A DNA stretch of 64,000 nucleotides, from the NCBI GenBank assembly GCA_030770545.1, contig CM061096.1:5809501-5873500 (forward strand), read 5' to 3'. Shown piece after piece: positions 25,341 to 38,093 of this stretch. A model generated the notes under the pieces. It was not told the DNA's origin, searched no databases, and saw only the letters and a program-made list of their open reading frames with translations. Each line of letters opens with the position of its first letter. Positions within the stretch are counted from its first letter, which is position 1. Source of the DNA: Macropodus opercularis (taxonomy: Eukaryota; Chordata; Actinopteri; Anabantiformes; Osphronemidae). The position numbers and the translations under genes are program-made.

Positions 25341-26139
25341 ATATCTGCTTTCCGCTCTTAAGTCAGAATCCCTGTAGTAGTAATGTGACTTTTCTCCACG
25401 GGGTGGCAGTGTGGGGCGTTTTTACATGGCACAGTGTTGGAAAAGCAGCAGATTAGGTCAGCGTTTATTGCTTTTTGGTTTTCAACACAAAGCAGTTCAT
25501 TCCTAACCAATAATGGTAAATGGCAGCAGATAGTCTCGCGCAAGTAGAACAATTCAGAATTCAGGAAAACAATTCAGTTATTCAGTTTGCTTCCTACGCG
25601 GCTGCTGCGTTGCCTTGTGTTGAAGCAGTTAAATAGGTGTCATAGGTGTTTCCTCACTTCAGCTGACACAAAGAGCTCAAAGATCCCGCTAACAAAAGTG
25701 TGGGCAAGTGTGGAGGGATGAACACCGCAACTGTTCAGTAGAGGAATAATGCAACAAGCCATCTTTTTAATTTAATAATCCTCCAGTTGTTTAACCTCTG
25801 TGCTTTGTTATCCTATTACACCAGTTTTGACAATAGATCTAGATGATTACTTACAGATCTGAAGAGTTCGCCACGTTTCCTACCAGCTTACTGCAAAAAT
25901 GTAAATACTGACCTATAATAACATAGTAATGCAATCAGGACAGTGTGCTTTTACTCTACTCGTATTTCTTATTCAATTGCAACATACATTTTCCAAAGCT
26001 TTTCAAAATTTGTACAGGTTAAGAGTTAGTACAGAGTCTCTGACCTTCTGCTCACCTGTACCTCCACACGTCTGTAAACACTCAGCGGCCAGTGGTGAGC
26101 GCTGCGTACTGCGAAGGGAGCGTTTCAAATGACTGGCAA

Positions 26140-26340
26140 GCCGTGATTGGCATCATGGACGTATCCGTGTTGCCTCCGCTGCCGGCTGTGTAGGTGGGGT
26201 CTCCATAGCAACCAGGAGCTTGTTGCGGCTGCCAGTATTGAGTGTTGATATTGTGAAAGCTCGAAGGGCTTAGTGAGATGAGGGAAGAGCGAGCCGGGCG
26301 TCCGGAGAACCTTCCAAAATCTGCTTCGACCGATTACGTG
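26140..26340. promoter_or_regulatory. Promoter-like patch with RFX X-box and inverted CCAAT
   Basis: A GC-richer, CpG-containing stretch holds an inverted CCAAT (GATTGG near 26143-26148) and GTCTCCATAGCAAC at 26199-26212, a full match to the RFX X-box consensus GTHNCC-AT-RGNAAC. X-boxes usually mark promoters of ciliary genes or RFX-bound enhancers. I could not build a convincing gene downstream or upstream: an ATG at 26389 and an open frame at 26417-26659 do not join through a good splice site. Confidence 0.35.
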
Positions 26341-28727
26341 CGTTAGAAGAATTTAGAAGAATTTTCCTTTTCAACGGAAGAGCTAACTATGAGCAGACAC
26401 CCACCACTGCAACCTGATGTTTTTTTTATTAGTTTGTCTCTGGGGTCACGAGGTTTCTTGCTGTTTCTATCCACACAGGGAAACTCTTCCAGGACTCCTT
26501 AAAAGCCCCTCCTACAAGGAGGATCAGCTTTGTGTGGGTGACGTAGGCCGTCGTCAAAAACTGGACACAAATCTTTCAGGCGCGTCAACAAGGAAAAAGG
26601 TCAACGCAACAAGCCTGGTTACACAAAATGGCCCTTTCCACATGCATCTCCCCTTGTGATCCTGCTATTTCAGGAGAGTCAATCCAATTATTAGGTAGTT
26701 ACTGCAATCCCTGTTTTGACATAACACAGCAAAACAATAAGTCTTTCAGCCGCTCAGCCTCACAGAAACACAGTAATGCCCAGTGAGAGCTCAGGCCACT
26801 GTACCTGGAGCATAAACTCAACGCTGCCACAGCAACTGTTGTCTGTCCGTCCGGCGTTGTGTAGCAGGAAATCAGTCTTTAAGTGGAAACGCCTCTTCTA
26901 GCCAGTTGGGTTATTTTTTTAAAATAGGAAAACTAGACTTTTCTATACTGTGAATGGTCTATGTTGGCTGCAATGCTCTTATTGACCACACGGTGGCACT
27001 GTAGAGCAGAGCAAACGGGCGCCCAGGCCACAAACTTGGCCCACATTCCCACCACACACAACATTATCACAAAGTCACAGGATTAAAAAAAAAAAAGATT
27101 TTTTTTTTTTTTTAAACTATCGCAGGCTCTCATCAGCTCTGACATATATAATAGAGGCCCGGCAGCAGCCATTTCCCCTAGAAGGAGAGAGGTGGGATGA
27201 GGGCAAAGGAATGAGGACATGATGGGGGCAGCAGCAGAGACACAGGCAGAGAGGGATGTGGGTGGTTTGAGTGTGAGGAAACAGGCTCCACTCTGGGAGC
27301 TCTGCGTGGGCGTTTGTTGCCAGCGAGGAGCGCAGGGATGAGCCCGCTGCCAGTGACCCTCTTTGGAAACAGGCCTGGAGCAGATGCCGGAGCCCAAGAG
27401 ACATGAAGACCTTCCACAACTCTCAGTGCTTTAAAAAAAAAAAAAACATCCTCCCCTCACAGCATCAGCAAATGGACGACAAGAGCACTCAGATGCGTTT
27501 CGCTGAGAGGCCTCGACAAGCGCGCGCTGAAAATGCTTAACACGAAGGGACGAGGTGCTTCTGCCGCCTGTCGGCTCCATGAAGGGTTTTCTGTTTCTTC
27601 GCTGTGGCCTCTTTGCTCGTTCTAGGTGTTGGAGGCCCCTGGGATCAAGTGGTGCCTTGCGGGCTGAAAGCATCTGTGGGGATTCTGATCCCAACATCAA
27701 AATAGAGAAACACACCCCTTAATGTGTTTCTAGAGCTTCACAGAGTCCGACTCCAGCTACTGGAGAGTAAACTGAGCAGAATAACCAGCTGAAACTTTAT
27801 TTTTCAGCTCCATAACTTATCCTGCTGCCCCAAACCGCCACCAGCCATCAGCCTCTTTGATGGTGGTAGGTAAGAGTCGTGACTCCTCTTACCTCATCTC
27901 CTCCCCTAAAAATTTCGCTCAGGAAGAAGCAGCTACTCGACTGAGTAATAATTTCACACGTGGCGCCTCCTTATTGTTTGCATCATGCTGAATAAAGGCT
28001 TTTGATTAATCCTCAAGCCCTTCTATCAATTCCCATCTGGCCACTTACAAGCCACTTAATAAGATTAAATCCCATGATGAAAACGGCTACTTGGTCAGAT
28101 TTGATTGGAATCTTTGTGGCAGACGGTCTTGATTTTTATTTGTTTGTTTGTAATTAAGAATGCAACAAAGCAGAACGTCATGTTTAAGATAAAGTGACAG
28201 CGTCAGCAGGAAGTTGGGTTCGCGCGACACACGGCTCTGACACGTTCATCTCCCCCATTGAAACCACTTGTTAATGTCGTTTTGCTAATGCGTCCATCGT
28301 CCTAACCACATGTTTGTTGTTGTAACCATGGCGACACAAGTCACTTAACCTTAAGGGAGACCTGATTTTCATCAGAACTGCGCCGACCAAGTAGTTGTTT
28401 CTCTGATGTTTGACAAATCAAATGTGTGATGAGGTGGCTGTCGTGTGTTGTTTTTTTTTTTAAATTTTGGTAAAAACAAACTTCCACCCCAAGCTGTGAT
28501 CCTTTCATGTGCTTGTGCCTTCTTGCTGTATAATTGCATCCTTCACTCAGGTGAATAAGGAGGCTCTTGAAGATAATTCATCAGGGCCAAGTGAGAGGTT
28601 CAGGAGCACCAGCCCTCTCGCCTGGTAATTGGTCAGTGTCACTCTCTCCTAGCACTTAGCTCAGAGATGGAAAGCCTGCTCTCAGTTCCCAAGGAAACAA
28701 CGAGGCTGTTTCACACTGCAGGAGGTT

Positions 28728-28729
28728 CC

Positions 28730-28774
<45 letters not shown>
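28728..28774. repeat. Poly-C tract followed by CA microsatellite
   Basis: Nineteen C residues run directly into about 14 CA units. The G-rich complementary strand could form a G-quadruplex. The tract length is likely to vary between individuals and to be error-prone in sequencing. Confidence 0.9.
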
Positions 28775-28776
<2 letters not shown>

Positions 28777-30206
28777 CTGTCACCGCAGCCTTTGTAAGCT
28801 TTCACACAGCCGACACACACACACACAGTGTTTCCATCACAGATTTTTTTGATTCGAATCATTTGTACTGAGCTGAATCCGCAGCATCCTCCGTCGTCCA
28901 CGCTGCGAAGGTGACGTCCCGAGCCCTGGCTCCATTTTGTAACGCTGCCATCATAATGTGATCTAAGGTTTCTGTTGAGTTTTGTTGCATGAGGTCTCCG
29001 GGACTACGGGCTGAAGGTGTCAGGCGTCGTGGTTTTCATTTACCTTAGGTTAAACAAAACATCAGCCCATCAATTCAGCACGTTCCAGTCAAAAAAAAGC
29101 TGTTGTTGCTTCCTACACCTGCAGTGGTTTTCACACATCCTTGATGTTCTTGCATTCAGTGAGTGAGTTGTAGTTAGCTGCTGTTGTTTATTGTTGGCTG
29201 GTTGCCCTTTCATGTTCTTTTGTTACAGGATCTGGTCAAATCTTACCGTAAGCAAGACACACATACCAGACAGCATCCTCATTCCTAACTTATAACTGTC
29301 TCTGGGAAGGGTGTGTCCTGCCCGTTCCCTGGAAGTCCCCTCATACGGTTTGTTCTTTACATTACTGTGATGATAGACGGTTTGAAAATACATATTCAGA
29401 ACAGAATAAAAGCGGGAAGGCTCGGTATGAAGCCCGAAAGCATTGTTTGTTAGATACACTACCTGGTGGGTGTCAGGAAGTTCACCTGCGGTTCATTCGG
29501 TTTCTCATAGTAAAGCTCCGGGAACGAAGAATAAAACAAAGCAACGTCATGAGAATGTAACACGGAACTCAAACACGTATGCGTCTTGATTGATGGCCCA
29601 AAGAAACAAAGTGAGATTGACAGTGGCAAAAAAAGGTCAGTGAAAGGTCATCGTCTTGTACAAACCAGCTACATCAAAGACCTTTGGGGGTAACACGGGG
29701 GGTGGCAGAGCATCGGATTTTAGAGGGGGCCGGTGCCACCCTGAGCCACCTCTCTGGCCACGCCCCTGCCAGCACAAACTGTTTTCATCTTTCAAGGTTT
29801 GGCAAACAAAAATATCCAGTTATGGAGAGAGAGGGAAAAAAGTCTCGTCTGCCTCCTCATGACCTACCTTTTAAATTCTCCAGACGCAGACTAAGTAGAC
29901 ACGGAGGAATGACGGCAGCTGGCGTGGTTCACTTGCATGTTGGCAAACAGAGAGTGGATCCGTGTATGAGAGGTCGGTGTTCCTGTCTGTTAAATACGTG
30001 TGTTGTGTCTAATGTTAGGTTTCCATCCAATATAAAGCAACTGGACAGTTAAAGGTCCTTCTTTTAAATGTTTTAACTCATTTCATCCATAACCAGCCGT
30101 TACTTACTCCTAAATTATTATGGAAGACATTTTAAGGTCAGTTAATTAAAGTTTTATGATAATTATGAGTTTTCAGAGAACCAGTCTTAAAATGCTTGAA
30201 TAATGT

Positions 30207-30235
30207 TTTGTTGTTGTTGTTGTTTTGTTTGTTGC
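30207..30235. repeat. TTG microsatellite
   Basis: A short TTG trinucleotide run (TTTTGTTGTTGTTGTTGTT) grades into imperfect TTTG units. Confidence 0.8.
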
Positions 30236-30787
30236 TATGCAAAGAATCTAAAGCAACAAGTGCAACACTACGTCAAACCTGCAGCTCCTGGTGAGACGAG
30301 CACAACGTAAACAGGTTGGAAATAGCAGAAAATAGAAAATATACATCGCCCAGATTATTGGCGTGACACGTGTGAAGCCCTGTTACTGCGAAGTGCATTC
30401 CTAGTGCGAGGAGGCCTCACGGACAGGGGCTTGCTGCAGTATTCTTGTGCCTGCCTGTTTAATCACATTTACAGGAGGCGAGAAGTCGTGGCCGGGGACT
30501 CTTCAAGCCACCTGGACGGGACTCGTGAGCTCACATGGCAGGCCACGCTTGCCTCCTTCTTCCCATATCCTAGCACGAGCCAATACCCACAGCCTCCCGC
30601 CTCTGATCTGCCTCCGCTCCTCCCCTCAGCCGCCTCCCGGCCCGACTCCACTCCAGGTCTTCTTTTTAGCTTGTTCCCTACTTTGAAAGTGGGTCACTGT
30701 TTGCTTTGTATTATTCAGCAACTGGAATGATTGTGCGTGAGGGTTCTTGACTGTGATCTGGGTGACATGTAGCCAGTCAGTGGTGCG

Positions 30788-30810
30788 CAGAGAGAGAGAG
30801 AGAGAGAGAA
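30788..30810. repeat. AG microsatellite
   Basis: About eleven AG units in intergenic DNA. Confidence 0.9.
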
Positions 30811-33800
30811 AGGAACCAGCCTGACTACATCACCACACCCTGACCGCTCATTGAAAATAACGTTCGGGAAAGCAACATATAACATTCATATCAGTTTTCA
30901 CGCCGCCACAATCACCGTCAGCTGCCACAAAAGAGTAACAGCCCGATTCTTAATGAGCAGTCAGCAGGAGGTCAACGGATAAGCAGCGGGCGAGGGCGCA
31001 GGGCGTAGGAGGCTCGAGGTCACAGCGACAACAGGTCGTGAAATGTTTGAACACAGAAGGGAATGAAATAGATGGAGCGAGCCTCACGCCTCGTCTCTTC
31101 TTGACCCCCACGCCTCATCCAGTCTGAGCATGCAGGTGCACACTAATATCCCATGTACCAGTATTTTCTATGTCTTGTTTCCCTCGGTCCACAGAGGCTT
31201 TAGCCCCGGCTACAATCCTACCTGGAATGCAGGGCTGTTATGTAACCCGGAGGACTTTGGATGAGCTGTGATTGATGCACTTTGTAGCTCTGTGCTCGTT
31301 TCTGAAAATGCAGCAGTGGCCGACCTGCAAAACCGGTAGCAACGAATCCCACATTTGTTCAGAGAATTCATAAATCGTCGCGCTCGCAGTTACTCAAAGT
31401 GACGGTTATTCGTGGACGAAGGCTGTGAGGGCTTAGATTGTTTTGGTGAAGGTTTGGATGAGCTGCGATTACCTTCATGACCAGATCTGCCGTCTGCAGG
31501 GGCGTCGAGAATGTGAAGGCTTCTCTAAAAACGTGGGAAATGTGCACGTCGACTTGGACAGTTTGTTATTACGCCACCTTTCTCTTCAGCACAACCTAAA
31601 TCCAGCTGACGTTTGCTTTAATAAGGAGAGAACATTTAAAAGGAATCGCTGTTCCAAGTACAACAGCTAAGCTTTAAGTCTATCATTAGTACTGTGACAA
31701 TGAAGAAACGTCATAATATTAATCTGTGGCCTTGTGGATTCTGCTGATTTCAACGTGACACATGAATCTGAACGAAGTCCACACAGATCACTGTGACTCC
31801 ACATTAAAGTACATTTTGGAACATGTTTCCAATAAATAATGAATAAACGTCCCAGTGACCCAGTGTAGCTTCACACGTCTATGTGTTCTGCAAAAGACGT
31901 GCAGCCCCAAATGTCTGTCACATACAGGAAACGCACGTATGGTTTTACAATTACCGATTCGTTTCCTCATATCACGCCCGAGCTACAGGAACATAATATT
32001 CAGGAAACATGTCTCATCATACAGGTGTGGAAGTGTGGATGAACACAGGTGTCAGATGTGTTACATGAAAAGTAAAGATGACTATTTTCAGCTAGACGAG
32101 ATTATTGTTGATGCAGTTTATTATTACTTGTAAAGCGCTGACTAACGTTCGGTGCCACAACAGAAGAAGAATCGAAAGGTTGACAATGTTCTGCCCTCAG
32201 CTGTTTTATGTTTTATGATTATAGTTACTTACGACTCAAAAATCCACGTACGTTGAGTCAAGCCCAAGCCCGTTGAATTTAAATGAGACACGTATACCAT
32301 AATTAATAAATAGCATCCATTCTCAATGCCTGATCTTTTCATTCTGAACTAGTTGCACTTGTCCAGTTTGTTCCAGTTTGTCTTGAAGAAAAAAAGGCCA
32401 TTTTAGTTCATTTCAGTCAAAAACCTGAGACAAGAGGGAAATGTCTCGCAAATGTCCATAGTTCAATAAAAGTCTTTCATTAAACAGCGGTTTTTGATCT
32501 TTGAGTGGTTTGATGCCACCTTTACTTTATAATTTGTCTTCTTTGTCCAAGTCGCAGCGTATTTAAACGTTAAAAGCTTTCCAACAGTAACGAGCAGTGT
32601 GGCATCTTAGCGTGGTTCCAGTGGGAAAGCGCAGCCCACACAGCTGCCTGCTCGATTCAGAGCGTCTCTGGTGCTTTGCTCTGCGGTGGGCTTCCAGCCG
32701 CTGCCGTTCTCTTCCCCCTTCTCCGTGGAGAATAATAGAAAATCATCCAACGCGTCCTGCAGAGCAGGAGATGGAGGACGACGTCTGCTTCAAATAACCC
32801 ATGTACAGAGGTGAACAAGGACCAAAAGGTCCCGCTGCGTTTTAGTTCTTTTAAGACCTGCCGCTTGCTTTGCTCTAGCGAAGTTTTTAGGAGCTTTTAT
32901 ACTTAATATCAGACTTGTTCTAAATTTAAATCTAAATTTCCCTTAGATTAATGGTAAGTATCGTAATAGAAAACGGGACTTGGCTGCACAAAAACACACG
33001 TATGACAGCAGTTCTTTGTGTGCAGATGAAACATGGTTGAACACGCAGTGGTTTTGCTGGCTTTGTTGAGGAACTTCACAGATGCTGCGGTTCAAAAAGG
33101 GACGTATCACCCCCGACCGGGTCGCCTGGGTGAGGCCGTACGATGAGACAAACCTCAAACCAGCTCGTACTCCTCAAATGTAATCCTTATTTAAAACCTG
33201 CAGAAGGTACGTGCCCTCTGATTGTAACGATGAATAATGGATAAACTTATATCTGATACTCTGTGGGTCACAGGCTGCTGTTTCGCCGCAGCCACGTGTC
33301 GCTGACGCCGACCAGTCAAAGGGTCAAAGTGGTCCCTCGGCCTGCAGCCGCCATCTGCTGCGTGTCCTACGCGGCGTCCCAAGCTCCACCCTCAACGAGG
33401 CACAAAGCAGGACGGAGCGGCGGCTCGTACCCGGCGCACGGCCTCAGAGCGATCAGCGGATAAACACAACAAGATCAGTTTGTACCCTCTGCTCTGCATA
33501 ATCACAAATTCACAGAATTACATAAGACATTATTTTTATTTGAGTGGTGGCGTCACACAGATGGTGTCGCTTTTTTGTAAGAATCTAAACGTGAAGATTC
33601 TTTAAAAAAGCAAAGCAGCAGTTGTTTTACAAACATTGTAGACGTTTATGTCTGTGATTAATATATATAAATAAGTATCTTCTTTGTATTTCACTTCAGT
33701 TCATCTCTGATTCCATGTATGTTTAGTTTCAAGTTAGTCCATTTAGTTCAAAAATATAAAGTGTGATTGATAAATAATAAATCTTGTTGTTTTTCGTCAC

Positions 33801-34844
33801 TTTCCCTTTGTGACAGGTTCTTAATCTGAAACAGCTTTTATTTCGCTGCGAGCTCAGCTGAAAGACGAAAGCTGGTTTATGTAACTGAATGAAAATCGCA
33901 GTAACAGCTCGTTGTATTCCAGACTGATACTCCTCCAGTAGCTGCTGAGGAACATCCTCCCACACCATGCTGTGCTTTTTGCATTGGTCAGACATATAAA
34001 AATAGCTGTATTATTAAAGTAGAGATGGAGGTGGATGAACACCGAGGGGTTAACCTGCTCACAGCCCAAGGTTTCGCTTGGCAGCTGCTGCCGTTTGGCA
34101 GAGGATGTAAAAATGCAGGTTTCATCTTTACACAAGTTTAGTGATGGGTTCATCTGTAATGAGTGTGAGGATATGAAGGTGGCTGATGAGGACCAAAATA
34201 CATAAACGTGGCAGCGTGAACTCTCCCCAGATCGTTTGAACTCACCGCAGCGAGACGATGTTGCCTAGAAACAGAGAAACTGCTTATTTGCTGGTTTGCC
34301 TGGGTTTTGCATTGTTTTTATAACGCATCATCACCTCTGCACGTCATCGTCGAGTCTTTGCTGTGAGCGGTCAGACTCCCGATTCTTCTCTCCTATAACA
34401 ACGATCTGATTCTTTATTTCTGATTAGGCGCCTTGTTAACATTTATAGGATACTCAGGGATTTGTCTGGTAATCCTCCCACCAGCGGGTCACAGCTTTTG
34501 CTCAAGCGATAGCAGACTGTACTATTCCTGTTTTTAACTGCTGGTCCTTGCTGTGGATTATCATGTGGCTATATTAATGTTTAGTAGCTTATAAAACAGG
34601 TACCTCAAACAAAAATGATATATTAATTAAGTACTGGAGCGGGATAACCCCAGTAAACACAACCACTCTAGTTAGGTTCACCTCCAACTACCTTCTCGCA
34701 CGCTCCCTTCCCATCAGGTCAGAGGTCAGAGCTTCTCATTTGCTACCAGGTCAAGATGCTTTTGTCCGCTTCTCATTTTCACACACACAAACATTCAGCA
34801 GACAACCCTCAGGCTGTCAGTGTTCTTATGCTTTTTTTTTGATT

Positions 34845-35134
34845 CAAGCTCCCACAGGTGTGCCACAGGGCTTTGTTCTTAGCCCACTTCCTTTCCTTGT
34901 GTCTACCAAGCCTCTAAAAGGTAACTTCCCTGTTTAATGGTCCCACAGAGAAGGAACAAGCTGATTTTGATGAAATCACTCTCCCTTTGTCTTTTTTCTT
35001 ATGTCTCACTCAAGAAATGTTTTAACTATTCACTTTAAACGTCTTCTCCATGACTAAGGTGTGTGGCTCGTTTGAGACCTCAGTCACAAGTTGCTGGATA
35101 AAAGCATCTGCTAAAAAACTAAACGTAAATGTAT
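34845..35134 (+). mobile_element. Decayed L2-type LINE fragment
   Basis: Two separate hallmarks suggest a non-LTR retrotransposon of the L2 group. First, 34845-34910 translates to APTGVPQGFVLSPLPFLVST, clearly derived from the reverse-transcriptase motif usually read as TGVPQGSVLGPLLF. Second, 35092-35134 reads TTGCTGGATAAAAGCATCTG followed by CTAAA and a TAAATGTA-type tail, the form of the conserved 3' stem-loop of eel UnaL2 and related fish LINEs and SINEs; here TGCT and AGCA can pair around a GGATAAA loop. Only about 180 bp separate the hallmarks, whereas a complete element would have most of the RT domain there, so it is internally deleted. No intact catalytic YADD box or endonuclease remains, so it is dead. 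The outer limits are approximate. Confidence 0.6.
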
Positions 35135-35187
35135 ATTTTGTCATTTTATTGCCAGTTGACCTTGATCTTTACCCATCTTTACACCAG

Positions 35188-35234
35188 AATTTCCCCACTG
35201 CGGGATAAATAAAGATTTATCTATCTATCTATCT
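35188..35234 (+). repeat. LINE-type 3' tail with TCTA microsatellite
   Basis: AATTTCCCCACTGCGGGATA followed by AATAAAGATTTATC and three to four ATCT units matches the 3' end of abundant fish non-LTR elements, which finish in a GGGATnAATAAA box and a short TCTA-type array. It directly follows the L2-like fragment, so it may be a second, nested or adjacent insertion rather than the same element. Confidence 0.55.
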
Positions 35235-36885
35235 TTATACAGGTCATACACATTTAAAACTAGAAGTTGTTCAGTTTGCGAGCGACAGTGTGATTTCACA
35301 CATGTGGCATCATGGTACAGATCCAGCTCCGTAGCCACTAAACGCTCGTCGGTTGTTGTGTGTGAATCGTTTGGCCCGAAGGCTGGAACGCCTCCAAAGA
35401 GCTTCCGTGACAACACCTCACAGCTGGAGGACACCCCCCCCCATCCCCAAACACACAGTCACACATACTAACCAGCCCCCTCCCTTCCTCCTGTACTTCA
35501 AGGCTTTGGGCGGCTCTGCAGATGCTGGACTGGGCAGCTGCTGCCCACTGGTACGCCAGCTATATCAACCAGGCCTTAAGATGATTAGATCCTGAGGAGT
35601 CTGTGCGTTTCGGTCGTTCAGCTGGACAACCAGCGCATCCCTCACCGCGTTCACCTCAGAGAGAAGGTACCGCTTAACCCATTTAACCACACAAACCTGG
35701 TTCTAAGTAGACATGTGCAAACATTATCCAATTACAAGAAACCGCGTTAAGAGACTTGGCTTCTTTCCTGCGGCATGGAAGCTTGTTTCGACCTTTGGTT
35801 CAGCCCAAGTAAGATTTAAGCTGGAGCCCTGCCAGTAGATGGATTACTGCGCGTATTCAAACGCACTGATGGTTTGCTGTTCATTCACATCCTTTTCGGC
35901 TTTTCTTTCTGCAAGCAGCATCCTGTCATGAATGATTATCAGAACCACGGGAGGCAAATGGAGCTGCGTGGTTTATGAAGAGTTGTGATCATATGCAAAA
36001 TTGGCTCACAGGCAGCGATCAGGGCGGATGCACGACGCAGGACGAGATCAAACCAGAGAGGTGTCTTTTATTTTGGAAGGATAAACCTCAATGAAGTTAA
36101 CAACATGTCATAAATCCACAACCACTGAACACTTGCTAAATGGTTTCTTCATAATATATGTTAACGTTTTGCATAAATCTTCCCCAGAAGGTTATTTTAC
36201 TAATGCAAACAATTCGCTAATGGGAACCAGGGCTACTGAAGGGAAACCACATACAAAAACAATAATTGCATGTGTCTCAACCTTTGCCTTTCGAGGTTTG
36301 AAGACGCTTCCTTCCAGTCCTGCCGTTCTCTAATTCCAGTTTGTTAAGCAGGTTATTAAACAGCCTGCAAGAAAGAAACGAAACACTGACACCGAAATTG
36401 GTACCAGCAAGTCCAAAGACCTCACATGATGCAAAAGCCATCATCCACTCACATCAGACTATTGTAGCATTAGCATCACTTGTTTGTTAGTAACTCACTG
36501 TTCTTCATACAGATAGTTTCCGTCAAGTGAACATTGGAATAGAAGCTGTAGTTGTTTATTGAGATCGTTTACGCTCTGTGTCATGGAAAAGTGATGGAGC
36601 TAAATTAAAACGCTCTGCGGTGTCCGTGCGCTTCCTCTGCCGTCTCACTCGCACCGCTCTCACGCAAGAGGCGTAAACGTGGAAATACTCTGGCACACGG
36701 GCCCATAGCAGAAAAGCTTTTTCATTGTTTATGTGACAAGATCTAAGGTTCAGCGGGAAAGAGGAGAAGAAGAGAGTGCAAATGAGAAAAAAAAAAAAGG
36801 AAAACACAGAGGGCATGTGCTTGGAAACGTGTTTGCCCATGCTGACAGCATGTGACCCTGTCTGTGAGCAAAGCATGGCAGCAGA

Positions 36886-36908
36886 GTGTGTGTGTGTGTG
36901 TGTGTGTG
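36886..36908. repeat. TG microsatellite
   Basis: About eleven TG units in the foxk2-hlf interval. Confidence 0.9.
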
Positions 36909-38093
36909 AGGATGGATTTGTGAATGAAATCCGGTCGACGTATGGCGTCAGACTAAGCTGCGGTTTCTGCCCCACAGCGATCAAATCAACGCGCATCATA
37001 CTGGACGAAACGATCCGAACCAGAACGGTCTTCCTGCCTAATCCTCCCAGGCTGTTCTGCACAGGGTTGGCTCGGGTTCCCCGCCCGCCACTGGCTGCTA
37101 GTAACGCACAACCCTCCCAATCACGACGACACATGCGCACAAACACACAGCAGCCCCCAAATAGCCAATCAAAGTGTAAATGCCCCAGTTCAAAGCCACC
37201 TACAGATTAAATGTTTCTAATCAACTACTTTAATCATTTTCGATTTATTGGCCTGTTTTTAAAACTAAATTTGCTGCGTGATTGGCAGCCGCCACAACGC
37301 AAGCTAATGGAGGAAGCGGCAAACCGTCACAGCTGGCTTTGAAGTGGCTTTCCCTCGCCTCTCAGCCCTGATTACCAAAAAAGACTCAATTACTCAGAAG
37401 TCCCATTTTCATAAGCACTTCATGAAATTAAACTTAAACCAGTGCCAGCGACTTGCTCTCGCCAATCGTTGGAGTGTCACTCTGCGCTGACAAAAAATTA
37501 CAGCTCTGCTGCAAAGAGATTAATCACTTTAATGAGGTACAAACTTTGTCTCATGCGGTAATCAAACATTTTGATTCCAAGTCAATAGTTTGTTTAATCA
37601 AATTCATCTTTCAGCATGTTAAACAACACACAGCTAAGCATCCGGTCCATGCACCACCGTCGTTTCCTACCTCCCCTAATGGACTCGCAGCACATTACCG
37701 GCTCCACAAATACACCGTAACTGTCGGCCGCCCTTGTTTCACCTGCAGCCCTCTCGATGCGTGTGGGCGTGCGAGTGAGCAGAGGGATTGCGAGTGTTTT
37801 AATGCGGTGTGTGGGATGTGGACGCGAACAGCGCAACACCTCGATATCCCTCACCTGCTGGCGAGTGGAGACGATGAGCAGGCAGCTGGAGAGTCAACAG
37901 GAAATTCAGATCTGTAACTAGCGAGCGCGTTTCTGCCGGAGGCCCGGCTGGGAAGCACAAGGCCGCTTCCGTTTCCCATCTGGGCTTGATGTGCTGCGAG
38001 GTACAGCTTTCTAAAGCAGCAGGCACGTACCTGATGTTAGATCAGTTCTGGCTGGAATTAGCACACAGAACCAGTTCAGGTTCTGGATGCAGC

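Noticed and set aside
26389..26659. A small two-exon gene downstream of the X-box
   Set aside because: The ATG frame at 26389 and the open frame ending at 26659 differ, the only possible donor (GATGTTTTT) is poor and the implied intron would be about 60 bp.
27083..27419. Overlapping 80-104-codon frames on the - strand
   Set aside because: Three overlapping frames of Ser/Pro/Leu-rich sequence with no domain; typical of chance ORFs in a purine-rich stretch.
28728..28774. Telomere- or CRISPR-like repeat array
   Set aside because: A plain C-run plus CA microsatellite. No spaced direct repeats of CRISPR type occur anywhere in the window.
36556..37146. 196-codon open frame on the - strand
   Set aside because: It translates a TG microsatellite into a Thr-His run and shows no family features; a low-complexity chance frame despite its length.
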